Below are positions 55,263 to 64,000 of a stretch of 64,000 nt of DNA, piece after piece. The notes below the pieces were generated by a model. That model saw only the letters and a program-made list of their open reading frames with translations, was not told the origin of the DNA and made no database searches. The position numbers were made by a program, and so were the translations under genes. Source of the stretch: Lewinellaceae bacterium. GTDB lineage: Bacteria > Bacteroidota > Bacteroidia > Chitinophagales > Saprospiraceae. Each line of letters opens with the position of its first letter. Position 1 is the first letter of the stretch. The stretch is taken from the NCBI GenBank assembly GCA_016719605.1, contig JADJYW010000023.1, positions 27,733-91,732 on the forward strand, read 5' to 3'.

Positions 55263-57098
55263 TCACTGGAGCAAATCCCAATAATCCTGCTGCACTACAG
55301 TCCCCATAGTTTGCGCTTTTTCGGCGTTTTCGCGGGCCTGTACCATGTCGCCCAGCATGAGGTAGCAGCGCGAGCGGTTCAGGTAAGTCTCACCCTTGGG
55401 TTGTATGGTGATGGCCCGATCAAAATCGGCCAGTGCTTCCCGGTACAGCTGTTTTCCATTAAATAACACGGTACCACGTCCGTTCAGCGCATCTGCCTCG
55501 TTGGGATTGAGTTCGAGAGCACGGCTGAAATTGGCTAAAGCCTCGTCGTAGCGCTTGAGCCGCTGGAGCGCTGTTCCGCTCAAAACATAACCCTTGGGAT
55601 TGTTCTTTTCCACTTGCGTCATGCGCGCGGCGAGTACCGCTGCCTCCTCCGGCCGGCCCAGCCGAATGTGTACCAGACTGCGTATGTCCAGCGATGCAAA
55701 ATGGTTCGGATTACTTGCCAGGGCGGCATCACAATCAACACCTGCCTTTTCCATCAGGGCATTGTATTGCGCAGCGTTCTCGGGGCGGACTGCTTGCTCG
55801 TAATAAAAATTGGCACGATTGGAGCGCGGTACCGGCGCACCCGGATAGTGCCGGATGACATCGCTCCACAGGGTCTCGGTATTCTCCCAAACCCGGATAT
55901 GCTGCCGGCTCAGGTAGCCAAACACCCCGGCTACCAGCAAAACCAGCCCCCACTGCAGCGCCTTCCCCGAAGTCTCGGGTACTTTTTGCGCCAGCAGCAT
56001 CGCCAGCGCAAATGCCACGCCGATGTACGGAATGTAGGTATAGCGCTCGGCCAGCAGCGTGTTGCCAATGGCCAAAAACTGCACCACAAGGATGATGTTC
56101 GCCACATAAAACAGCGTGCCAAACACGACCACCCGGTTTTTGCGGAAATACCACAGCGCACCCGCCAGAGCCAGCAGCACAACCGGAGCGATCTGAATGG
56201 CCCAGCCAAGTTTTCCCACCGGCGGATACGGATGAAAAGCGGACAACGGAGTAGGTACAAAAAAACGAACCAGGTACATGACTAAACTATAGCAGCCAAA
56301 AAACAGCCGATCCGCTACCGAGTACAAATCCAGCGAAGCAATGGCCTTCTGCGACTGGATCAGCAGGGTAACGATGCCCATCGCTACCGAAAGCACAAAA
56401 AAAGGCGCCTTTTCTATCCAGACCTTCCGGTCAAACGCCCGCCCCTTCCAGTAATCAAGCAGCAACAGGGTCAGCGGCAGCACCACGGCAGCAGGCTTGG
56501 AAAGCAGGGAAAGTGCAAAAAAACCAAACGTTAGCCAGTAGTCGGCCCGAGCGCCTTGTGTCAGGTAACGCCAATAGCGCAGCAAAGCCAACAGGTAAAA
56601 AAACGTGTACAAGACGTCCTTGCGCTCCGAAATCCAGGCGACCGACTCCACATGCATGGGGTGTACGGCAAACACCAGGGCGGTGAACAAGGCCACCCAC
56701 CGAATTTTCCCCGACAACTGCCACGCGAGGTAAAACACCAGTCCGGCATTGGCCAGATGCAAAGCCCAATTGACAAAAAAATAGGAGAACGGCTTCAGTT
56801 CGGACAACTGGTAGTTCAAAGCCAAGGACAGGACAGCAAGCGGATGGTAGTTGGACACCACCGGCTGGGTAAAAATCCCCTTCCAGTCCGGCCCGCGCAG
56901 CAGAACATTGTTGACGATGTACGGTTCGTCGTCCCAGTTGGTGAACTGATGCTGAAGGATGGGCCAGAAAAGTACGCCGGCAAGCACCAGAACAACCACC
57001 AGCCACGCAATCGGGAAACCGGCAGATACCGGTTGCGGGCGAGCAGGCCTGGAAACCGCCGGGCGTTTTTGTTTGCCTTGTTGTTTCTTGTTTGACAT
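55263..57098 (-). CDS. Multi-pass membrane protein with C-terminal TPR (TMTC/PMT-like)
   Basis: A 611-residue protein: about eleven membrane segments (residues 27-430), then four TPR units (about 470-605; GYVLSGTALQRLKRYDEALANFSRALELNPNEADAL). The N-terminal half has the FTNWDDEPYIVNN and VFAVHPMHVESVAWISERKDVLYTFFYLLAL motifs of the TMTC/PMT-like GT-C glycosyltransferase family, where the first Asp pair is catalytic. It may transfer a sugar from a lipid carrier to exported proteins. ATG at 57098 (MSNKKQQGKQKR) gives a basic cytoplasmic start. Confidence 0.83.
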   Translation of the reverse strand: MSNKKQQGKQKRPAVSRPARPQPVSAGFPIAWLVVVLVLAGVLFWPILQHQFTNWDDEPYIVNNVLLRGPDWKGIFTQPVVSNYHPLAVLSLALNYQLSELKPFSYFFVNWALHLANAGLVFYLAWQLSGKIRWVALFTALVFAVHPMHVESVAWISERKDVLYTFFYLLALLRYWRYLTQGARADYWLTFGFFALSLLSKPAAVVLPLTLLLLDYWKGRAFDRKVWIEKAPFFVLSVAMGIVTLLIQSQKAIASLDLYSVADRLFFGCYSLVMYLVRFFVPTPLSAFHPYPPVGKLGWAIQIAPVVLLALAGALWYFRKNRVVVFGTLFYVANIILVVQFLAIGNTLLAERYTYIPYIGVAFALAMLLAQKVPETSGKALQWGLVLLVAGVFGYLSRQHIRVWENTETLWSDVIRHYPGAPVPRSNRANFYYEQAVRPENAAQYNALMEKAGVDCDAALASNPNHFASLDIRSLVHIRLGRPEEAAVLAARMTQVEKNNPKGYVLSGTALQRLKRYDEALANFSRALELNPNEADALNGRGTVLFNGKQLYREALADFDRAITIQPKGETYLNRSRCYLMLGDMVQARENAEKAQTMGTVVQQDYWDLLQ

Positions 57099-57152
57099 GG
57101 TAGCAACGATTGTGCGGGCAAACATAATCAGGATTTAACCTGTTTGTATCTA

Positions 57153-57199
57153 CAAAAAACAGGCCGTGGCTGCAGCATCTAACTGCGACCACGGCCTGC
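57153..57199 (-). terminator. Terminator after the TlpA-like gene
   Basis: On the minus strand CAGGCCGTGG pairs with CCACGGCCTG (outer ends 57198 and 57160) and is followed by six T (57159-57154). Confidence 0.88.
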
Positions 57200-57224
57200 C
57201 AGGCACAACAGGCACTCCTGCGTG

Positions 57225-57719
57225 CTACCGCCGAAGTTCCTTCATGCGGTCTTCCAGTTCCAGTTCGTCGCCCGGAGCGTAGCCGGTGTGTTCGTACACC
57301 ACGTTGCCTTTGCTGTCCAGCAGGATGGTATAGGGCACCGATGCCACGTTGGCCACTTGCTGAAACTCCTTGTTGAAATCGTGCAGAATGCGGTAGGGCC
57401 AGTTTTTTTGGGCAACCATGGCCGGCACCTTGGCCACAGTGCGCGGGTCGTCCACACTGACGGCGACCAACTCCATGTCGTATTTCTTCTGCCACTCCGG
57501 GTAGTAGTCCAAAATAGCGTCAAGTTCTTTTTTACATGGGGAACACCAGGTTGCCCAGAAACTGATGACCGTAATTTTTCCGGTTTTACCAAGTTCCTGC
57601 ACATCGAGGGTTTGCCCCTCCAGTGTCTTGATTTTGGCAGATGGAAGGGTTTTGTTGTCTTGAGCAAAAAGCCCGGCAACACCTATGCAGGCGAGCAGTA
57701 CAAGCAATGTTTTTTTCAT
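57225..57719 (-). CDS. TlpA-like thiol-disulfide oxidoreductase
   Basis: Exported thioredoxin-fold protein, 164 residues: signal peptide (TLLVLLACIGVAGLFAQ), redox site ISFWATWCSPCKKELDAIL (Cys about 59 and 62), cis-Pro in VASVPYTILLDSKGNVVYEHTGY. It probably reduces or shuffles disulfides in periplasmic proteins. The ATG at 57719 starts the signal peptide; the longer upstream frame contains the promoter. Confidence 0.92.
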   Translation of the reverse strand: MKKTLLVLLACIGVAGLFAQDNKTLPSAKIKTLEGQTLDVQELGKTGKITVISFWATWCSPCKKELDAILDYYPEWQKKYDMELVAVSVDDPRTVAKVPAMVAQKNWPYRILHDFNKEFQQVANVASVPYTILLDSKGNVVYEHTGYAPGDELELEDRMKELRR

Positions 57720-57758
57720 GTCGAGAAAAGGCTGTTGAAATGTTTGAACAGAACCGCA

Positions 57759-57766
57759 CAAAAGTA
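57759..57766 (-). promoter_or_regulatory. -7 element of the TlpA-like gene
   Basis: Minus-strand TACTTTTG, an exact TAnnTTTG match 40 bp before the ATG at 57719. No clear -33 element. Confidence 0.45.
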
Positions 57767-57857
57767 CGGCGCAGATGCTCGCGCCGATGCTGATTAACGT
57801 CGGGTTAACGGCTACCACAAAAAACGCAAGCGGAACATCCGAAAGATGCCTCAAAAA

Positions 57858-57893
57858 AACAGGAGCCACCCCGGGATCGGGATGACTCCTGTT
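57858..57893 (-). terminator. Terminator after the HYR surface protein gene
   Basis: AACAGGAG(T/C)CA(T/C)CCCG arms pair over 16 bp; on the minus strand a run of seven T follows (57859-57853). The stem is related in sequence to the palindrome at 12445-12480. Confidence 0.85.
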
Positions 57894-57924
57894 TGCCTCT
57901 ATTGTCGGAAAACCCGGGCCGGCA

Positions 57925-60900
57925 TTATTCCGTCAGTACCAACCGCTTCGAGTAAACCTGCCCACCCGAACGAACAGATACCGTGTATAGCCCCGACGGA
58001 GCACCTGCCTGGCGCAGGTTGACGCGCTGCACGACATCTTCCACGATCTCGAAACGTTTTCCCAAATCAGTTGCCCCAACTCGTTGGTGATCAGACTTCA
58101 ACAGCAGCCGCACCAGCGAAGTCGCCCAACCCGATGCTCACCCAGTCGCTCGTTGGATTGGGCAGGAGTTGTACTGTTTTTCAGTTTCGAGTTTTCAGTT
58201 TCGAGTGGCGCATTCCGCTCGCGGTCAAATGTTTGCCGGCGGCGTCTTTTGCCCGCTCGTCTTCCAAGCCGGGCGCAAACGGCTGCGGAGCCAAATACGG
58301 TAATCGTCTGCGTATGCACGTTCCGGATTGCCACACTGGTCGGTGGCCGTCCAGGTACGAGGTGACGGTGTAGCCGGTGGTGCAGTCGCCGGCCGATTGG
58401 GCTTCCTGCAACATCACCGATGGCGACCGCAGTTATCAATGGCATTCGGCGTTACCGGGAACGGCACACAATCGGGCGCGCAAACCGTCAGATCCGCAGG
58501 CGGGTTCGTAAACGTGGGCGGCTGTGTATCCTGCACGGTGATCACTTGCGCTTTCAGGGTCGAATTTCCACACAGATCGGTGGCCTTCCAGGTACGCGTC
58601 AGCGTGTAGTTGTACAGGCAATTGCCGTCGGTGCGCACCTGGCCGAGATAAATAACACTGAAACATACCACAGGCATCCGTGGCTATCGGACTCCGAGCG
58701 GCGGCGGCGCGGTTGCACTGGATGGTCACGTTGCCGGTGAAGCCGAGAACACCGGCGGCTGGTTGTCCACCACCTGTATGGTTTGGGTAGCGACGGTGCT
58801 GTTGCCGCATACGTCCGTGGCCCGCCAGGTACGCCGGAGCTGATAAGTGCCCGGGCAGGTGGCATTAGCCGTCGTTTGGCCGAGGAACAGAATTGCCACA
58901 TTACCACCACAAGCATCGGAGGCCGAGGGACTGCCCAACGGCGGCACCGGGGCATTGCAGGCGATGGTGAGGTTGCCCGGCACAGTCAGCACGGGCTTGC
59001 CGTTGTCCACCACGGTGACGCGCTGGGTAGCCGTACGGGTATTGCCGCAGCCGTCGGTGGCGGTCCACTTGCGGATCATTGTGTACGCGTTGGGGCAGGC
59101 GCCGGGGGGTTGGGTAAAACCACTATAAGCGACGTTGACTGCGCCGCAGCCGTCGGTGGCCAGTCGGGGTCACCGCCGGCGGGATGTTGGCCTGCACTGC
59201 AGTGATATGGGCGGGCACAGAGGTAAAAGTTCGGTTTTGGTGATGTCGGACACATATGTGAAGACCTGGTACAGGTGGCCGTCTGGCCGGTGCTGGAGAA
59301 GTTGCCGTACTAGGTTCCGGTTTCTGGAACGGTTACAGCCGCCGGTGTTCACGATGGGGCCAAGCGAAGACGTAATCGTTGGCGAGCCGCCGCGGTATCG
59401 ATGCCGTTTGCTCCGGGAGCGGGTATGCTGGCAGGATTGCAGCCCAGGTCGGCGCCCGGGGGACAATAGGTAAATACCGGGACGCCGCCACCAAGTGTGT
59501 AAGTAAACACCTGGATACAGGTTTGGGTATTTCCGCAGGCATCCGTTGCCGTGTAGGTTCGGGTTCTGGACCAGTTGCAGCCGCCGGTGTTCACGGGGTT
59601 GCCGAGCACGGACGTGATGCCCGGGTTGCCGCCGCAGTTGTCTGAAGCAATTGCCGCGCCCGGAGCGGGGAAACTGGGCGGATTTAAGCCAAGGTTTTGG
59701 CCCGGCGGGCAGAAGGTAAAGTCCGGCTTGGTACCGTCCTCCGTCCAGGTGAAGGTCCGGATGCAAGTGCTGGTTATTCCACAACCGATTGCTGTAAAGG
59801 TGAATTCCTGCTCCCGATTGCATCCGTTGACGTCAACCGTTCCTGCCTGACAACTGACCGACACAGCGCCGCACTCGTTGCTTGCCGTGACGCTCCGCCG
59901 AATTCGGGCTGGGAAATCGTCAGGCAGGTGGGCAGGCTCTCCGGGTTGCAGCCCAGGTCAATGGTCTGGCCGCAATTGGCGAGCACCGGTGCTGTGACAA
60001 CGGTCCAGTTGTAGGTTATGGCACAAGTAGTGCTGAATCCACACGCATCCGCGGTGTATGTGATGACCTGCCGGCGACCGCAGGCGCCAATGTTGATGAT
60101 TTGGCCGGCATCACAACTGGGGATCATAGCCACACTCGTTGCTAGCGGTATATCCTTCGTCACGGATCAGCAAGTCAGTCGGGTTACGCCGAGGTCAACA
60201 GGGTTGGCGGGGCAGTTGTCAAACACCGGCGCGGTGACGATCTGCCAGGTGTAGGTAACCAAACAGGTGCCTTCTCTGCCGCAGTCGTCTTCCGCCGTCA
60301 CGGTCCAGACCTGTGTGTGGGTACAGCCGTTGACCGAGATATTGTCTCCAACGGCACTGACCGCAGGTGTGCCACAGTTGTCGGTGGTGCGCCGGCAGCG
60401 GCGATGGCAGCGGCCTCGTCGGGCAGGTTGGCCGGGTTGCAGTCAAGGTCTATGGGCGTTTGCGGACAGTTGTTGAATTGTGGATCAGCGGCATCCTCCG
60501 TCCAGGTTATCGTGCGCGAGCAGGTAGAAGAAAATCCGCAATCGGTGGCCATGTAGGTGAACACCCGGCTTTTGCCGCAGGGCCGACATTGATGATGGGG
60601 CTTTCGTTGCGGCTCACCGACACATTGCCGCATTCGTTGGTGGCGGTGATGCCCGGATCGCCAGACCGGTGTGGCCGGGTTGCAGCCGGGAGTCAGCAGT
60701 TTCGGTCACGCAGTTGTCAAACACCGGCGCGGTGACGATCTGCGGGTGTAGGTAACCAAACAGGTGCCTTCTCTGCCGCAGTCGTCTTCCGCCGTCCAGG
60801 TCCAACCTGTGTGTGGGTACAGCCGTTGACCGAGATATTGTCCCAACGGCACTGACCGCAGGTGTGCCACGGTTGTCAGTGGCGCCGCCAGCTTGTAGCG

Positions 60901-63144
60901 ATGGCGGCGACCTCGTCGGGCAGGTTGGCCGGGTTGCAGTCAAGGTCTATGGGCGTTTGCGGACAGTTGTTGGTGTGGATCCAGCGGCATCCTCCGTCAG
61001 GTTATCGTGCGCGAGCAGGCAGAAGAAAATCCGCAATCGGTGGCCATGTAGGTGAGCACCCGGCTCTTGCCGCAGAGGCCGACATTGATGATGGGGCTTT
61101 CGTTGCAGCTCACCGACACATTGCCGCATTCGTTGGTGGCGGTGATGCCCGGATCGCAGACCGGTGTGGCCGGGTTGCAGCCGAGGTCAACAGTTTCGGT
61201 CACGCAGTTGTCAAACACCGGCGCGGTGACGATCTGCCAGGTGTAGGTAACCAAACAGGTGCCTTCTCTGCCGCAGTCGTCTTCCGCCGTCACGGTCCAG
61301 ACCTGTGTGTGGGTACAGCCGTTGACCGAGATATTGTCTCCAACGGCACTGACAGCAGGCGTGCCACAGTTGTCGGTGGCGCCGCCGGCGGCGGCGATGG
61401 CAACGGCCTCGTCGGGCAGGTTGGCCGGGTTGCAACCGAGGTCAATGGGCGCCGGGGGCAGTTGGAATTGCGGGTTTGAAAATCTTCGGCCAGTTTACTG
61501 TTTTCGTGCAAGTGGTGGTAAAACCTGGGCAATGGCAGAATAAGTCAAAACCCGTTGTTTACCGCAGCCTCCGGTGTTGATGATAGGAAACCTGCCGAGC
61601 AGTCTACCAGTACATTACCGCACTCGTTGCCGGCGGTGATTGCCGGATCACAAACAGGATTTTCGGGTGGGTTGCAACCGAGGTCAACAGTTTCGGTCAC
61701 GCAGTTGTCGAACACCGGCGCCGTGGCTACTTGCCAAGTGAAGGTGACGGTGCAAGTGCCGATAGTTTCCGCACGCATCCGTAGCGGTAAGCAGAAAATC
61801 CTGCTCCGGTTGCAACCGCTGCTCATCACGTTTTTCAGCGGTTGGTATCACGGTTGGTGTGCCGCCGCAGTTGTCCGGAGCGCTGCCGGCTTCTGCCAGT
61901 GCGTCGGCAGCAACCGGGAGGGAAGGTTGCAGCCCAGATCGGCAGGCGCCTGCGGGCAAGCTGGAAATGTCGGATCGGTGGTGTCGTACACTTCGATCGT
62001 GTGCGAACAGGTGGGTGTTTGCGGCACGCCGTTGAACAAAAGCGTGTAGGTGCGGATGAAGTCCACGCCATCGCCGTCGCCGCAGAAATTGACGTCACCG
62101 TTGTCGTTTTGGCTCATGGTGACCGTAGCGCCGCAGGCTTCGTAGGTGAAAATAGTGGCCGGGTCGGTCACGGCGGCAGGTACATCACTGGCGCAGCCTT
62201 CCATGTCCACATTGGCTAAGCTCTTGCAGGAGACGGAGGGTGTGCAGCCTGCTCCGACACAGTTGGTGCAGTTGATCGCATTTACTGCGGTACAAGCGTC
62301 GGGGGTATCGTTGAAGGTCACATCTTCGTTGAAATCGGATACATTAATATTCACACTACCACCTCAATGCAAAGTTGAGCACCTTGGCACTCCAGGAACC
62401 GTCATTGTCCAAATTACCGGTAGTAACTCCCAGGGCTGACAGGTGCGGAGCGGCCCCGCTACCGATGATCTGGCTCTGGTTTACGAAATGGCCTGAGTTA
62501 ATGATTCGTAGTGTCGTGCCGTGTTTGAGCGTTTGCGGGTGGTGGTTTTCCCAGTTACCGCTGGATTTGGTCGCTATCTCGATACAAGCCCCGTCGTAAA
62601 GTGTCCACGGATTTTTTATTCTTGGCATTTTCTCCCCACTTTCAGGCAGCCCGCCGATAAAGGTGCGTTCACCGCCTGAACTACTATCGTCTTCCCAGTT
62701 TTGGGCGACCTGTACCAAGGAGTTGGTTACGAGAATGGTGCCATCTTGATTACGCAGGTTGCCACTCCCGGGTATTGTCATGATCAACTCGGAGTTGGTG
62801 ATCGTCAATTGGCCGGTAGAACCAACGATTATGTTGCGATCCGTTGTTGTCAATTTGCCATTGCCGGTAATGTTCAATTGGCCATTGATGATGAGGTCGT
62901 TTGCGAGGTTGTAGACAACATTGAACCCGTTGATGTTCACAACGTCGGATGCTCCGATGGTGGAACCGGGCGCCGGGTTGCCACCCCATGTGGTGGTGCT
63001 GCTCCAGTTGCCGCTTGCCGTGGCGGTATACGTTGCAGCGAATGCTGTACCAGGCAGGATGGCGATGAGTGCCAACAAAATTCCATGCCGTAGTATTTTG
63101 AGTAATGAGCGAAAATCAGATGTGTAAACGGATTGCATAAGCAT
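57925..63144 (-). CDS. Large HYR/Ig-like repeat surface protein with T9SS type A domain, many frameshifts
   Basis: One gene is inferred, although no frame stays open long. The first 263 residues (63144-62356) are intact: signal peptide (LLALIAILPGTAFA), then a beta-helix-like domain (TYTATASGNWSSTTTWGG, NDLIINGQLNITGNGKLTT). After a break near 62365 a Cys-rich domain follows (FNEDVTFNDTPDACTAVNAINC, FNGVPQTPTCSHTIEVYDTTDP). From 62.0 to 58.0 kb come HYR-like domains (NECGNVSVSCNESP, TEDAADPQFNNCP, CGREGTCLVTYTWQIVTAP, GNLTIACNAPVPPLGSPSASDACGG), scattered over all three frames. The last residues (LRQAGAPSGLYTVSVRSGGQ, YSKRLVLTE) are a type A sorting domain ending at 57925. Most breaks look like uncorrected indels in a repetitive region. 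Likely an exported surface protein. Confidence 0.7.
57995..58606 (-). repeat. Copy 1 of a 612-bp duplicated segment (C-terminal coding)
   Basis: Almost identical to 63389-64000, with about ten small indels (for example GTTTTCCC against GTTTTTCCC, and ATGTTTGCC against ATGTTGCC). It encodes the last HYR domain and most of the sorting domain, and is frame-broken in this copy. The homology may continue past the window end. Confidence 0.9.
60220..61708 (-). repeat. Three near-identical repeats of about 495 bp
   Basis: The marker CAAACACCGGCGCGGTGACG begins at 60220, 60718 and 61212, and a more divergent unit begins at 61709, so periods are 498, 494 and 497 bp. Each unit encodes two HYR-type domains of the surface protein. 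Differences between the first three units are mainly small indels (1-5 nt), which break the frame. Confidence 0.85.
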
Positions 63145-63156
63145 GTATTTAGTAAT

Positions 63157-64000
63157 TCAATGATAGGATACATTTAAACCGAAGCAGCCAAAATGACAAA
63201 TACGTTCAGCGTAATCCCGTGTACTGCGGAAACACTGAAGCGTTAAATTTTGACGGAAACGGAGGGGATTAGCCTTGAAAGGGGGCGGCAGCAGCACAAA
63301 ATTATGAGAATTATTGAGCCATGGATATGCAAGAATGAAATTTGTAAGAGAATTATGGAGAATGGCGCATTGACGACGAAAAAGGTTTGACGGAGCACCT
63401 GCCTGGCGCAGGTTGACGCGCTGCACGACATCTTCCACGATCTCAAAACGTTTTTCCCAAATCAGTTGCCCCAACTCGTTGGTGATCGAAACAACGGCAG
63501 CCGCACCGGCAAAGTCGCCCAACCCGATGCTCACCCAGTCGCTCGTTGGATTGGGCAGGAGTTGTACTGTTTTCAGTTTCGAGTTTTCAGTTTCGAGTGG
63601 CGCATTCCGCTCGCGGTCAAATGTTGCCGGCGGCGTCTTTGCCCGCTCGTCTTCCAAGCCGGGCGCAAACGGCTGCGGAGCCGGCAATACGGTAATCGTC
63701 TGCGTATGCACGTTCGGATTGCCACACTGGTCGGTGGCCGTCCAGGTACGGGTGACGGTGTAGCCGGTGGCGCAGTCGCCGGCCGATTGGGTTTCCTGCA
63801 ACGTCACCGATGGCGAACCGCAGTTATCAATGGCATTCGGCGTTACCGGGAACGGCACACAATCGGGCGCGCAAACCACCGTCAGATCCGCAGGCGGGTT
63901 CGTAAACGTGGGCGCCTGCGTATCCTGCACGGTGATCACTTGCGCTTTCAGGGTCGAATTTCCACACAGATCGGTGGCCTTCCAGGTACGCGTCAGCGTG
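63157..64000 (-). CDS. HYR-repeat surface protein, C-terminal part; sorting domain truncated
   Basis: Open through the window edge. It encodes TLTRTWKATDLCGNSTLKAQ, a HYR domain (ITVQDTQAPTFTNPPADLTV, CVPFPVTPNAIDNCG), TRTWTATDQCGNPNVHTQ, then a linker and the first part of a type A sorting domain (VQLLPNPTSDWVSIGLGD, LGQLIWEKRFEIVEDVVQRV). After APS the copy at 57925 continues GLYTVSVRSGG to the end, but here the sequence changes to unrelated text (NLFRRQCAILHNSL) and stops at 63157. The switch at 63389 is the edge of the duplication, so this protein lacks the last 20 or so residues of its sorting signal. Confidence 0.75.
   Translation of the reverse strand, partial: TLTRTWKATDLCGNSTLKAQVITVQDTQAPTFTNPPADLTVVCAPDCVPFPVTPNAIDNCGSPSVTLQETQSAGDCATGYTVTRTWTATDQCGNPNVHTQTITVLPAPQPFAPGLEDERAKTPPATFDRERNAPLETENSKLKTVQLLPNPTSDWVSIGLGDFAGAAAVVSITNELGQLIWEKRFEIVEDVVQRVNLRQAGAPSNLFRRQCAILHNSLTNFILAYPWLNNSHNFVLLPPPFKANPLRFRQNLTLQCFRSTRDYAERICHFGCFGLNVSYH
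63389..64000 (-). repeat. Copy 2 of the 612-bp duplicated segment, in-frame copy
   Basis: Matches 57995-58606 to the window end. This copy keeps an open reading frame throughout and serves as a reference for the errors in the other. Confidence 0.9.

Noticed and set aside
60220..62200. CRISPR or rRNA-like repeat
   Set aside because: Units of about 495 bp encode HYR domains; no spacer structure and no rRNA similarity.

Overview
The window looks like a chromosome segment of a GC-moderate Bacteroidota bacterium, most likely a Saprospiria/Chitinophagia-type lineage. This is inferred from type IX secretion (T9SS) and gliding proteins (PorP/SprF-like, GldC, GldN-like), T9SS type A and type B C-terminal sorting domains, HYR/Ig-like surface proteins, Bacteroidota promoters (TTTG, about 19-22 nt, TAnnTTTG) and the Bacteroidota order of the division and cell-wall (dcw) cluster. 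I could run no database search.

Layout. 1-5.2 kb: a minus-strand group with a PorP/SprF-like protein, a heptosyltransferase-like GT9 enzyme, a small conserved protein and a secreted subtilase. 5.9-12.4 kb: a 2188-residue T9SS type B surface protein with about 20 Ig/PKD-like repeats. 12.6-22.5 kb: SWIM protein, rlmH, rhomboid protease, thioredoxin, gldC, lolA-like, rnr, Uma2 nuclease and katG. 22.7-29.9 kb: an accessory region with a tyrosine recombinase, an attI-like repeat region, two AT-rich cassettes bounded by attC-like imperfect palindromes, and an Rpn-family nuclease. 30.2-46.4 kb: the dcw cluster, all minus strand: mraZ, rsmH, ftsL, ftsI (PASTA), murE, mraY, murD, ftsW, murG, a small lipoprotein, murC, ftsQ, ftsA, ftsZ. 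47-57.7 kb: OPT transporter, methyltransferase, small outer-membrane protein, DUF72 protein, ppk1, tRNA-Gly, tRNA-Leu, GldN-like protein, TMTC-like TPR membrane protein and TlpA-like thioredoxin. 57.9-64 kb: two HYR-type T9SS surface proteins, the second cut by the window edge.

The most interesting region is 22.7-28.7 kb. A recombinase with an unusual duplicated N-terminal module is followed by a candidate cassette promoter, 36-bp spaced repeats, and two cassettes. The end palindrome of cassette 1 is perfectly complementary to the start of that same cassette rather than to its downstream neighbour, as expected for integron-type attC recombination. Cassette 1 carries two secreted Bacteroidota proteins; cassette 2 carries a helicase-PD-(D/E)XK nuclease fusion that could be a defence gene.

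Caution on quality. Many genes, including the normally essential mraY and the conserved ppk1, are interrupted by short indels, mostly single-base losses in homopolymers. Their density is highest in the repetitive 58.0-62.4 kb region and in the helicase cassette. I read most of these as uncorrected sequencing errors rather than pseudogenes, and I annotate the intact-gene interpretation while marking each break. The mraY deletion (about 80-95 residues including the catalytic loop) is larger and needs checking on its own.
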